This document shows, piece after piece, positions 37,201 through 49,416 of a DNA stretch of 64,000 nt (positions are counted from its first letter, which is position 1; each line of letters starts with the position of its first letter). This stretch comes from Plecoglossus altivelis (Eukaryota; Chordata; Actinopteri; Osmeriformes; Plecoglossidae), in contig BROE01000013.1 in NCBI GenBank assembly GCA_036571765.1, positions 15,690,342-15,754,341 of the forward strand, given 5' to 3'. The notes under the pieces are model-generated. The model did not search any database. It had not been told where the DNA came from and saw nothing but the letters and a program-made list of their open reading frames with translations. A program made the translations under genes and the position numbers.

Positions 37201-39980
37201 TTTCAATTTGCCAATAAAATGTCTGAATATGTCCTATGGTACGTGTATTGATACATAAATCATAGGCCTCAATTCTAAAACAATACATATATTGAATAAT
37301 GTAACTGGCTTTAAAAGATTGATCTTCACATCAAGAATGGCATAGTGAGTGATATTAAGAAGAATGTATGGAAATGGTAATTAAGCTTCCACGACTACAT
37401 AACCAAATGATGCTCTTCTGGCCTCTGTTGACGAAAGTGCCCACACATCTAATGGTCTGATTCATATTTGGCTGAATAGCTTATACTTGGTGCAAATAAT
37501 ATATTATTGAATTCCAGATATTAAGATGATAAATCGATAAGCATGTAGAAGGCCCAGACTTCTTCCTTTTTAAACTAGAAATTGCATACTGTTTATGCCA
37601 TAATAACATGAGTGGTCCTGCATGTTGGGTGGAACAGCTACGGGTCATGTCTTCTTCTCTGATAAAGTCAAATTATACATCAAGTCTAGTTGTAAGCGTT
37701 CACAGCTGACAAGACTGGACTGTGGACGGCAAATCATACGTGCCAACCATCACAGGTTAAGTCCTTGACTGAGATGTTCAAACATGGTCCTTCACCTGGG
37801 CAAGCCAGTGACACAGTTTTGGGTGATTCTAAGTCAACAAAGTTGAACTATCTATCCATCTTCTATTTACAGTATCTACAACAGACAGTGACATCTTCTT
37901 TCACTGATCAATACCTGGTTCTAACTATCCTCTCTTGTCTGCAGACAAGGCTGGGACAACATCAGGTAGAATTCAGGACAACTATTTTATTAATACCTGG
38001 TATTAACCCCTATTTTATGCCACCATACTGAACTTTGTAAATTCTCAAATAATAATGTAAAAATAGACTTGAACCTAAATCTAAATGGATATTAAACCAA
38101 CCTGTTTAAACGTCACGTCTTCACAGTAAAGACTGCTGTCCTTATTATGTTACTCTAGTTTGATTTTTTTTATGGCACGGACAGAATATACTGAGTGTAT
38201 TTCTAGAATATCCTTAACCTACTTGCAGAAAAATACAATACTCACATTTAAAAATGTAAACTATTTCAGAAAAAAATACAAATATTTTATCCCTCTTATT
38301 TTCTCTATGTTGTGAAAATGTATAACTCATACAGATATATATTTATAAAATATAGGCTTGCATATCATGACTAGTGATGCTGTTTTTTATATAATTATAC
38401 ATTTTCATCCGTCCTTTCGTTTGTTGCAGCCTAACCTTTTAGTGTCTAAGACCACGAACGAGCTTTGAGAAAACGGGGACGAGTAAGTGTTTGAAATGAA
38501 ATATACACTCTAGAAATGTGTAATTGGGGAAACTTTAAATTGTTTTGCATAACTACTATAGTAAGCAAACAAAAACAAAACAGAAGGCGGTTATGCAGAC
38601 ATCGTCGTTCCTGTTCACAAACAAATAAATATACATTGTTGCCGTGCAGGATAACTACATATTACGGTATTTTGATCGGCATTATTAAAACAAGGCAACA
38701 TGCCTGCATCGTCAAATGACCCAGGCCTAATTAGGCCCCTAGAAACAGGCCTGCTGGGTTGCAGTAAATTATACCTCATTAAACTAATATAGGATGACCA
38801 TAATATAGAACATTGTTTTTGTAACTTGGTAGCCTGGTAGTTTGTCTACAATCTGCCATTGCGTCCTAGAATATTGACATTTCCAGAGTTTCCAGTTCAC
38901 AACGGCACATAATTCAGCCACAGCTGTTGGTGTTTGAGTGACATGTGGCTTGAGGTATGAAACATTGCGTATGTGTTCTCTTTTTGAACTTAAGGTTGAA
39001 TATGTTCGTTGGAACACGTGTTTTCACAGAGTAATAGCCTACTTTTGAAACTGACGTCGGCAATAATAAACAGCAATGCCAGAACCTACCTGTTCCCTGG
39101 ATATGCACGGTAATGATGGTCTGCGAGGCATTTTACAACTGCCATAATAACTTGTCGACGTTTCCCCCAAAGAAACGCAACTGGACCGTCTCCTGGGTCT
39201 GATCACTGGGACTTTCTCCTCGGAACTGTGGATCCTATTCGGTGCGTCCTTCGATGGGTAATAATGATCAAAACAGAGCGCCAAAAGCGAGCCGGAGACC
39301 CCAGCAAAGCATGCAAAGAAGGGTCGTAACAGGGGAGTCAAACAGCCCAGGCTGGTGAATGACACCAACCACACAACACTGGCAAAAACCAGTATAAGAA
39401 CACTGTGTTTGAGTTTTAAAGTGGGTATCAGTGTTAGAAGACCCACACAACCCAGCACAAATAACAACCTGCCCACCATTTGTATCTGGTGCTGGTCTTC
39501 TCCCCACTGCAAAAACCGCAAAACCAAAAAGTCCCCTAGGTAACATGATGCTGGCAGTGACACGAGCCAACATGTATTAGTTTCTTTCTTTTTCCTCCTT
39601 AAATAGAATGTTAAAAAGAAAAATGCACAGCCTATGCTAAAGAGTGGGCTGATACACTGAGTAAAACCAGACAGAAAAGTCCGCAAATACCAAAGGCTGA
39701 AGTCACTTTGCAAGCTCCTGGAAATAAGCAACGAGGTTGCCAAAATTGCGAATGCGCCCAAATAAAAGGCAGAAATTCGAAACAATTTGGAATTCAGAAT
39801 GTCTTCATTGCAAAACCTACAGACGTTGAATAAAAATCCCCTTTGATGGTCTTGTTTTAAAGGGGTGACGCAGCTCTTCACATAGCCGTTCCTGAAGCTA
39901 TCTGTGCTGTTTGCATTCCCAACCCCATCGTGGTGCCTGATTTTATTGTGCAAAACCTCTCCTTCTTCGCGTACAGCCAT
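9309..39980 (-). CDS. PDE3B: cGMP-inhibited 3',5'-cyclic phosphodiesterase 3B (16 exons, complete)
   Basis: Membrane-associated enzyme that hydrolyses cAMP (and cGMP) and mediates insulin suppression of lipolysis. Coding exons in transcript order: 39090-39980, 17416-17466, 16129-16377, 15729-15871, 15059-15147, 14675-14903, 14429-14520, 14022-14182 (or -14185), 13543-13677, 12527-12638, 12190-12303, 11239-11438, 10391-10594, 10070-10231, 9718-9967, 9309-9520. All are GT-AG and in phase; about 1097 residues (human about 1112). Exon 1 holds the hydrophobic NHR1 membrane region (about 65-235) and basic phosphorylation-type motifs RPRRRSS (261-267) and RRPS (286-289). Catalytic hallmarks are HNRVHATDV (719-727) and metal-binding HDYDHPGRTN (803-812), with the PDE3-type insert between them. 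The C-terminus is acidic. The start is the first ATG after an in-frame TAA and has a good context (GACATGG). Confidence 0.96.
11838..11878. repeat. (TC)n microsatellite in a PDE3B intron
   Basis: TC repeats with a single GATG interruption, in a wider pyrimidine-rich stretch of intron 11. Confidence 0.85.
13059..13537. repeat. 55-bp minisatellite in PDE3B intron 9
   Basis: Tandem units combine a GAGGGCTGGGGTGTAACAG block, an AGTGGGAGCTG block and a 24-bp GGGGTAGACAGACAGGTAGA block, for a full unit of about 55 bp. The units distal to the exon (13100-13260) contain an extra copy of the 24-bp sub-unit, making 79-bp higher-order units. Those nearest exon 9 are the most uniform. The array ends only a few bases from the exon 9 splice donor. 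Confidence 0.9.
14971..15009. repeat. (GT)n microsatellite in a PDE3B intron
   Basis: GT/GCGT repeats between PDE3B coding exons 5 and 6. Confidence 0.85.
16381..16400. repeat. (CA)n at the PDE3B exon 3 acceptor
   Basis: Ten AC units on +, that is (GT)10 in the transcript, lying directly before the CAG acceptor of coding exon 3 (ending at 16377). Confidence 0.9.
17100..17190. repeat. Pyrimidine-rich tandem repeat, about 20-bp unit
   Basis: Three near-identical copies of a unit like CCTCCCTTACCCCTCCTCT, inside a C/T-rich stretch from about 16,950 to 17,200 in PDE3B intron 2. Confidence 0.8.
17329..17376. repeat. (CA)n/(CG) microsatellite in PDE3B intron 2
   Basis: CACA repeat with CG interruptions, about 40 nt downstream (in the transcript) of the small 51-nt exon 2. 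Confidence 0.85.
19264..19313. repeat. (CA)n microsatellite
   Basis: About 25 uninterrupted CA units in PDE3B intron 1. Confidence 0.95.
19450..19499. repeat. (CACGCA)n / (CA)n microsatellite
   Basis: Alternating CACACG units followed by pure CA. It lies within 200 bp of the pure CA array at 19264. Confidence 0.9.
20700..20850. repeat. Cluster of short CA-rich repeats
   Basis: Several (CA)4-10 runs separated by 10-40 bp of mixed sequence in PDE3B intron 1. Confidence 0.75.
21141..21167. repeat. Poly-G run (GGGGC then G22)
   Basis: Four G, one C, then 22 consecutive G on the + strand (C22 in the PDE3B transcript). Length in the assembly may be inexact. Confidence 0.9.
25716..25752. repeat. 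(CAGC)n-type tetranucleotide repeat
   Basis: CAGCCAGC units with AACC and GTCA variants in PDE3B intron 1. Confidence 0.8.
30300..30430. repeat. (GA)n and (GAGC)n microsatellite
   Basis: GA runs with regular GC interruptions. A shorter (GA)n lies at 30044-30073. In the PDE3B transcript these are CT-rich. Confidence 0.9.
31569..31598. repeat. (GT)n microsatellite
   Basis: About 15 GT units in PDE3B intron 1. Confidence 0.95.
34201..34292. repeat. (CT)n microsatellite
   Basis: CT runs with regular TTGT interruptions in PDE3B intron 1. Confidence 0.9.
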
Positions 39981-41474
39981 GTCTTTAACTGTAGCTCCTC
40001 GATTCCCCCAAAAGTGTCCTTATTCCACTATTGTCGCCGTCTCAACGTTCAACTAAATATGGGAAAATGTACTCCATGGTCACTCAAACGTGCCCAAGCA
40101 TTTTGACTAGAAGAAAGACAGGGTGAAATGTTGTTGTTTTTAGAGAAAAGGGACTCTGTGTCGCCGCCTAGAGTACAAGTGACAATCTGCTCCAAAAACT
40201 AGAGCCTGCACGCGCTCTGCATTAACACTAACACTGCAAACAAAGCGGGTCGTGTGTTTTTCAAACCTATAAAAGAAAACAAACCGGGCCATATCATATT
40301 GTGAAAACATGTTCCTGTGTTATAACAGTTTACTTCTGTCGAGAGTTCGATGTAATGGTATATGTTATTTAAACATGCAAAAGCTTCTGAAATGCACTGC
40401 CAAGGAGTGTAACGCTGTCAAGTCGTTCAACAACTACTCACATACGATTATACTGAAAACGCAAGGGTCACACACATCACAGTCCTCTCCTGCCATATCG
40501 ATGTCAAAAACAATCCAAAAGTTAAACCTTTTTTCCGCATTTAACTATGTTTATGTGGTCTTATGCCTGCAGACTTATAAACTGCCAACTGTCAGCAGGC
40601 CTCTGGTTGATTCTGTTCAATATAATTCAACTTTATTACAGACTGATGGTCTAGACACTCAGACAAAAACATATAATTCCATCACAATAAAGGATGAAGG
40701 TTCAAAAACGTTTTAATAACTATAGGCCTACATCAATGTCTTACAAGGAGGCATATGTTCCTAGGTCTCCACAGCCGGTCTAAGGAGAGTAATTAGGTAA
40801 TATCAAACTTGTCTAACTATTTTTCATCGAGTTTGTAAAATAATATTACATAACGCTAATGCACTCCAAAGCTCCCCAAAGACAGCAGTGCAAAACAAGT
40901 TTCATAACTTTCCCCATGCGAAGACGTTCCCTCGGTGTGCACGCACTGGTGCACTTACCTAGATACCTTACGTACGTTTTGCCATGGTGTAGGCCTATAT
41001 ATGTTTAATTTACACCCAAGTGATCGCTCTCAACGCCTTCTTTCACACGTCAGTGAAGCAGACACGCAAACACGATCTGTAGCACTCACTTTTTTTCCTT
41101 CTTTTTTGTATATCTCCTCTTTATTAACACATTCATTCAACAGAAAAAGTACAAACATTGGAGAACAAACACCAAGTGAGGCAGTACAGAAAACAGTCAA
41201 TACTAAACGTAGATCAAATGCAAACTTTACAGTTAGGTTGAAATTTAACGTATTTTGCTTTATGAACGTAGTATTTACCCATTATACATATAAAATATAA
41301 GATATCTAGCTCCGTATTGTCAGAAACATCAGTGAAGAAAAGGATCTGTAGCCTTAGTCCGGGACAAAGGATATGACGTACTTGGCAGTTAGCCAATCTG
41401 TTGGCTACCCATCTATCCTGATCATGCTAGCTAGCTAGCCACATCCGGGAGGCTGATGCTGCGAAAGCCCAATC
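39981..41474. other. Divergent PDE3B/PSMA1 intergenic and promoter region
   Basis: About 1.5 kb separates the two divergent start codons and must hold both promoters. PDE3B 5' UTR lies just above 39980, with an in-frame TAA about 40 nt upstream of its ATG. Near PSMA1 there is a TGACGTAC word (41373-41380) similar to a CRE/ATF half-site and a GCTAGCTAGCTAG run at 41427-41440. No TATA box is obvious for either gene. A 135-codon open frame at 40309-40716 (+) matches nothing I know. Confidence 0.6.
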
Positions 41475-44155
<2,681 letters not shown>

Positions 44156-44327
44156 ACATAAACTGTACACTCCACTGCTGAAACAACAGAGCTCTTACTG
44201 CAGATCATGGTTCTGCATTCTGTCCCCATCTTACTGCACTGTTGGCCCACAGTCACTTGTTATGTTAACAACATGATGCTAATTGTTTATGATTTTTTTT
44301 CGATGGTTAATGCTTTGGGGTTGTGTC

Positions 44328-44333
44328 ATTAAA
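44328..44333 (+). promoter_or_regulatory. PSMA1: PSMA1 polyadenylation signal ATTAAA
   Basis: ATTAAA 173 nt after the stop, followed by a T-rich element (CTTTTTCTG). No AATAAA lies closer, so this common variant is the likely signal. Confidence 0.7.
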
Positions 44334-44344
44334 GATAAACATCT

Positions 44345-45364
44345 TTTTCTGACTTGGACTGGTTCCTTAATTTAATATCTATAATAATGATAATGATACA
44401 CTATCACTGTAATCACATATCAGGGTGCAGTCTGCATGCCAGATCCATGAACCAGATATATTCATGCATTGTGCTGGAACTATGTAAACTTAATCCTATT
44501 TCAGAGACTACTACTACTGAATCAGTAGTCGCTACTGATTTCATGACACTCAAAAATCGATATGCGTAGGATGTGATTGTTTACCGCAACAACTACCCAT
44601 AGTAAATTAGTATGTGGCTGGAATTATGTTCCGTCCGTGTTCTTCGCTTTGGCAAGCATTGACCCTTCACGCTTGCTGTAGTTGTGATGTGGCCCTGAAA
44701 GTAAGCTTCCACGTCACAGGGAAGTGGAGAACGGGCAGCTCCAAGAGAAGGATCATCTCCCGAGCAATTCATCCACAAATGTGCCACGCCGAGACGGGAT
44801 ATTGAAGTGTATTTAGTCAGATCATAGAAGTGTGCTACGGTAATGTTACGTATATCATTTTTAACAGTTGTATCAGAGTATTTGTTAACCATAAAGTCAA
44901 TAGGAAAAGAAACCTTTAGCTAGCTGTCTATCCACCATTTTCACCATTGCAAGTTAGCAAGCTAGCGTGTTGACTTAATATAATGGATGACAGGTTAATG
45001 GAGTTGTTCTAATTCACTTTCACAAAATTGGGCAACTAACGAAGACTGATTCTGTAGTGCCATTTTTCTTATGCTATGGATCAGAATAATTAATGAGGTT
45101 AAAGCACATATAAGCTAACTGTGCTAGCCTAGCCTAGCTACTGTAGCCAGGCTTGTCTACGTGGATATCACTGGCACAGTCGGTGCAAAACACAAATTAA
45201 CTTTTGGTATCTGCCTGTTACAATTAGCTGTGTCTAGACGTTCGTCTTTCTAGATATGACTGTGGTTTTTGGATACTATTCCTTACCGATTTTCGATGTA
45301 CTTGCAGAAATCATCAGCAGTCAATAACTGGGGTTCTTCAAGGAGAGATCATCCAACCGGCACA
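44345..45364 (+). other. COPB1: PSMA1-COPB1 intergenic region and COPB1 5' UTR
   Basis: A likely splice acceptor CTTGCAG at 45301-45307 implies that a COPB1 untranslated exon begins at 45308 and runs to the ATG at 45365, as in mammals where the first exon is non-coding. A possible upstream non-coding exon lies around 44620-44700, ending at a GTAAGC donor at 44701, with a CACGTCA word at 44709-44715 close by. That upstream exon is weakly supported. TAGC-rich words recur at 44917-44975. Confidence 0.4.
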
Positions 45365-48202
45365 ATGACAGCCGCTGAGAACGTCTGTTATACCTTGATC
45401 AATGTTCCAAACGACTCTGAACCGCCCTCAGAAGTCAGTTTGAAAGCAGATCTAGGTAACCGCACTACGTTTGTTTCTTTTTCTTAATTATTCAATCTCG
45501 TTGCTAGAGCAAAAACCCTAGTACCGTCATTGTAATGATATGTCTTAACCAGGCTTCATTCACCGACATAACATTCACTCGGGAATGTCTTTATGGAATG
45601 GGTTTATTAAACAGTTTTGTCAAAGGCACAGTCTTCAGAAGATAGGCAGCGAATACTGAATACTGATGTGAGCGTATATGTGTGCATCTGCAGAAAAGGG
45701 TGAGATCAAGGCAAAGACGGAAGCCCTGAAGAAGGTGATCATCATGATCCTGAATGGAGAGAAGCTTCCTGGCCTTTTGATGACCATCATCCGCTTCGTG
45801 CTTCCGCTTCAAGACCACACCATCAAGAAGCTGCTGCTGGTCTTCTGGGAGATTGTCCCGAAGACAACTCCAGATGGCAAGCTGCTGCAGGAGATGATTC
45901 TGGTCTGTGATGCCTATAGGAAGGTAGGAAGAAGCAATGAATTCAAATATTTTTGAAACTTTATTGTTCACCCCCATAGTTACAGCATTGTTTTAGGCAG
46001 AGGCTTAAACATACACTGCAGAGCAAACAGAGGTAAATAACAGTGATATAAGTAAAAGAAAACTGGTAGACCTGTTAAATAATATTCAGCATATGTCAAC
46101 GTCTAATGCAAGAGGGATGAAGTCTTCTTGTAGTTGGCCTTATTCAAGAGATGTAATTTAAATCAGTAGCATAGTATTATATTAGTAATACTGCTTTCAA
46201 AAGGCATAATAAGAATGGTATGTTGCGTCATAAAATGTCACATTACAGAACATGGCTTCCGATACTGCGTTTTGGATGTCCTGAATCCTCTGTCTTCCAG
46301 GACCTCCAGCACCCCAACGAGTTCATCCGTGGTTCCACCCTGCGCTTCCTGTGCAAGCTGAAGGAGTCGGAGCTGCTGGAGCCCCTCATGCCTGCCATCC
46401 GGGCCTGCCTGGAGCATCGCCATAGCTACGTGCGCCGCAATGCTGTCTTGGCCATCTACACCATCTACAGGTTTGATTGGCTGATTATGTGTGTATGTGT
46501 TTGTGTGTGTGTGTTTGTTTGTGTGCGTTTTGGACCCTCCAAAGCTCCCATCTGACAGCCGATACTGAGCCACCTGTTGATGTTTGTCCTGTCTCTATTT
46601 CATGAGAAGAACATTGTCCGTGTCTCACCCTAGCTCTATTTAGGTTTGGTACGAGGAGCATCTACAAAGACTGTGTGTTAATGTTAATTAGTGCTATGCT
46701 CCTTCAGAGAGACAGAATGCTTTGCCCAGTGTCTCCAACGCTTTTTTGTGTTTGAACGGAGCAAAAATGTCACCCCAGGAACGTTCTGTTTCCCTTAGGA
46801 ACTTTGAGAATCTCATCCCGGATGCCCCCGAGTTGATCCACGATTTCCTAGTCAACGAGAAGGACGCCAGCTGCAAGAGAAACGCTTTCATGATGCTCAT
46901 TCATGCTGACCAGGTGAGCGGCCCTCCCTCCGCCTCCTCCCAGGTGCTGTGCTGAGGCTGCTGCTGTCTCCACAGCATGTGGGTTCTGGCCCGCCTGACC
47001 GTCACACTGTTCTCAACCTGCAGGACCGCGCTCTGGACTACCTTAGCACCTGCATCGATCAAGTCCACACGTTTGGAGACATCCTCCAGTTGGTCATCGT
47101 GGAGCTGATCTACAAGGTGAGTCACGCAGCAAGGGAAAAGAAACTCTAAGTGTATCGTAAAGTCAAAAGCTGGATGATTTGGAAAGTTTTCAAACTACAG
47201 ACTGCATGTTTTAGCAGTTCAAGTGGTGCTCGTCCAGCCTTTTGTTTTTGAACCAGCGGTGTGACGAGAGAGCTCTCTGCCCCCAAACCAAGCTGGGTGT
47301 CCCTGTGTCCCCAGGTGTGCCATGCCAACCCCTCAGAGCGTGCCCGCTTCATCCGCTGCATCTACAACCTGCTGCAGTCCTCCAGCCCCGCCGTCAAATA
47401 CGAAGCTGCAGGAACCCTCGTCACACTGTCCAGCGCTCCCACGGCCATCAAGGTGATGCAGAGCAGAATGAAATTACTGGCAGATAGACCCGTCCAATAC
47501 CTCCAGTTCAAGTGGATATGTGGAGTAATGACCAAATGCTGACATGTCATTTTCAAACTGTCAGCGGTACCGTAACTTATCATTTCTATAGTTTTTTTTT
47601 CATGTATCTTTCTTAAGTTTAAGTTATATTAATAACTTGATAAATCAGGAGCAGAAATTTGCAATAGTTCTGTACTCAGTTTCAGTTTGCCTTCAGGGTG
47701 TGGGTGTGTAGTGGGTGTGTAGTGGGTGTGTAGAGGGTGTCGGTGTGTGCGCGTGTGTGCGTGGTGGTATAGGTGTGTGTTGAGACCAGAGCCCTGTGTC
47801 ACATAGTGACCCCAGCATGTCTGGTGTCTGCCCCCCTCCCCTAGGCTGCTGCCCAGTGCTACATCGACCTGATCATCAAGGAGAGTGACAACAACGTCAA
47901 GCTGATCGTCCTGGACCGCCTGATCGAGCTGAAGGAGCACCCCACTCACGAGCGCGTGCTCCAGGTACAGTCTGGGACAGGAGGGGAGGAGGGGGGCGCC
48001 TGTTGAAAAGGACGTCTGTTTTAGTGTTCCTAACCTGGGTACTTGCCTCCTTCCCTCTTCCAGGACCTGGTGATGGACATCCTGCGTGTCCTAAGCACCC
48101 CAGACCTGGAGGTCAGGAAGAAGACCCTGCAGCTGGCCCTGGACCTGGTCTCCTCCCGCAACGTAGAGGAGGTGTGTGTGCGTGTGTGCGTGCGTGCGTG
48201 TG

Positions 48203-48250
<48 letters not shown>

Positions 48251-49327
48251 TGTGTGTGCGTGCATTCCTCCACTAAGCTCTTCACCAGGATGTTGCCCTG
48301 AACTTGTCCTCTCGTCCTTCTGAGCTTGTGACACCTGTGTGTGTTTGTGTGCTCCAGCTGGTCATAGTGCTGAAGAAGGAAGTGATCAAGACCAACAACG
48401 TGACAGAGCACGAGGACACTGATAAGTACCGGCAGCTTCTGGTCCGCACCCTGCACTCCTGCAGCGTGCGTTTCCCCGACATGGCTGCCAACGTCATCCC
48501 TGTGGTGAGGCCGCCGTCCTGCTGCTCTCCTAAACCTGCCACTATGTGTGTGTGTGTGTGTGTGTGTGTTTTAATAGTGTGTGTGTATCTGCTCCAACAG
48601 CTGATGGAGTTCCTGAGTGACACGAACGAGGCGGCGGCAGCAGACGTGCTGGAGTTTGTGCGAGAGGCCATCCAGAGATTCGAAAGCCTCAGACCTCTGA
48701 TCATAGAGAAGATGCTGGAAGTCTTCCACGCCATCCGGACCGTCAAGTAAGCATCCCCCAGGAGTGGAGGGGGTTTCAACAAGCCGGATCGCTCCTGGAT
48801 CCGTCTCTGTAAACATGCTCCGCAGCCCGAGATACGGAGGTTGAATGTGTTTTGTTCTGGGACAGGATCTACAGAGGGGCACTGTGGATTCTGGGAGAGT
48901 ACTGCAGCACCAAGGATGACATACAGAACGTGATGACGGAAGTCCGCCGGTCGCTGGGAGAGGTACGTCTGCGACCGCAGGGGATATCCACTCCCTCTCC
49001 TTCCCCCTCTGGGATGCGTTGTGAGGACTCTGTGTGTGACGTCTGCCCCCCCCTCGCCTGTGGTCCAGATCCCCATCGTGGAGAACGGTCCCAGGGGAGG
49101 AGGGGAGTCGCCGGAGGGGAGCAGGCGCGCCGGCCAGAATAGGTGAGAGTGGGGACGTACGTGACCAGAGCGCACGGCGCTCATCAGCGTCAAGAGGAAG
49201 GAGGGCAGGTACAGTGGCGCCTTGAGCGTCTTCTTCATACGTGTGTGGGTAATCTCACTATGTACAGTGCTCGGGACCAGGAGTGTGTGTGATGAGGTGT
49301 GTGATGTGTGTGTGTGTTGTGTGTGCT

Positions 49328-49365
<38 letters not shown>

Positions 49366-49368
49366 TGT

Positions 49369-49416
<48 letters not shown>

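Larger units (their letters stand above)
17467..39089 (-). other. PDE3B: PDE3B intron 1 (21.6 kb), no internal gene recognised
   Basis: Large first intron between the membrane-region exon and the 51-nt exon 2. I read both strands for exon-like open frames, RNA genes and transposon ends and found nothing I can name. Open frames above 100 codons (for example 25542-26114 -, 21830-22384 -) are repeat-derived or anonymous. The intron is dense in CA, GT, CT and GA microsatellites. Enhancers could be present but cannot be seen from sequence alone. Confidence 0.75.

Noticed and set aside
40309..40716. 135-codon open frame between PDE3B and PSMA1
   Set aside because: AT-rich, no motif, no supporting promoter or poly(A) signal; most likely chance.
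48282..49238. 318-codon minus-strand open frame
   Set aside because: It is antisense to verified COPB1 exons 9-12. The GC-rich coding strand explains the lack of stops.
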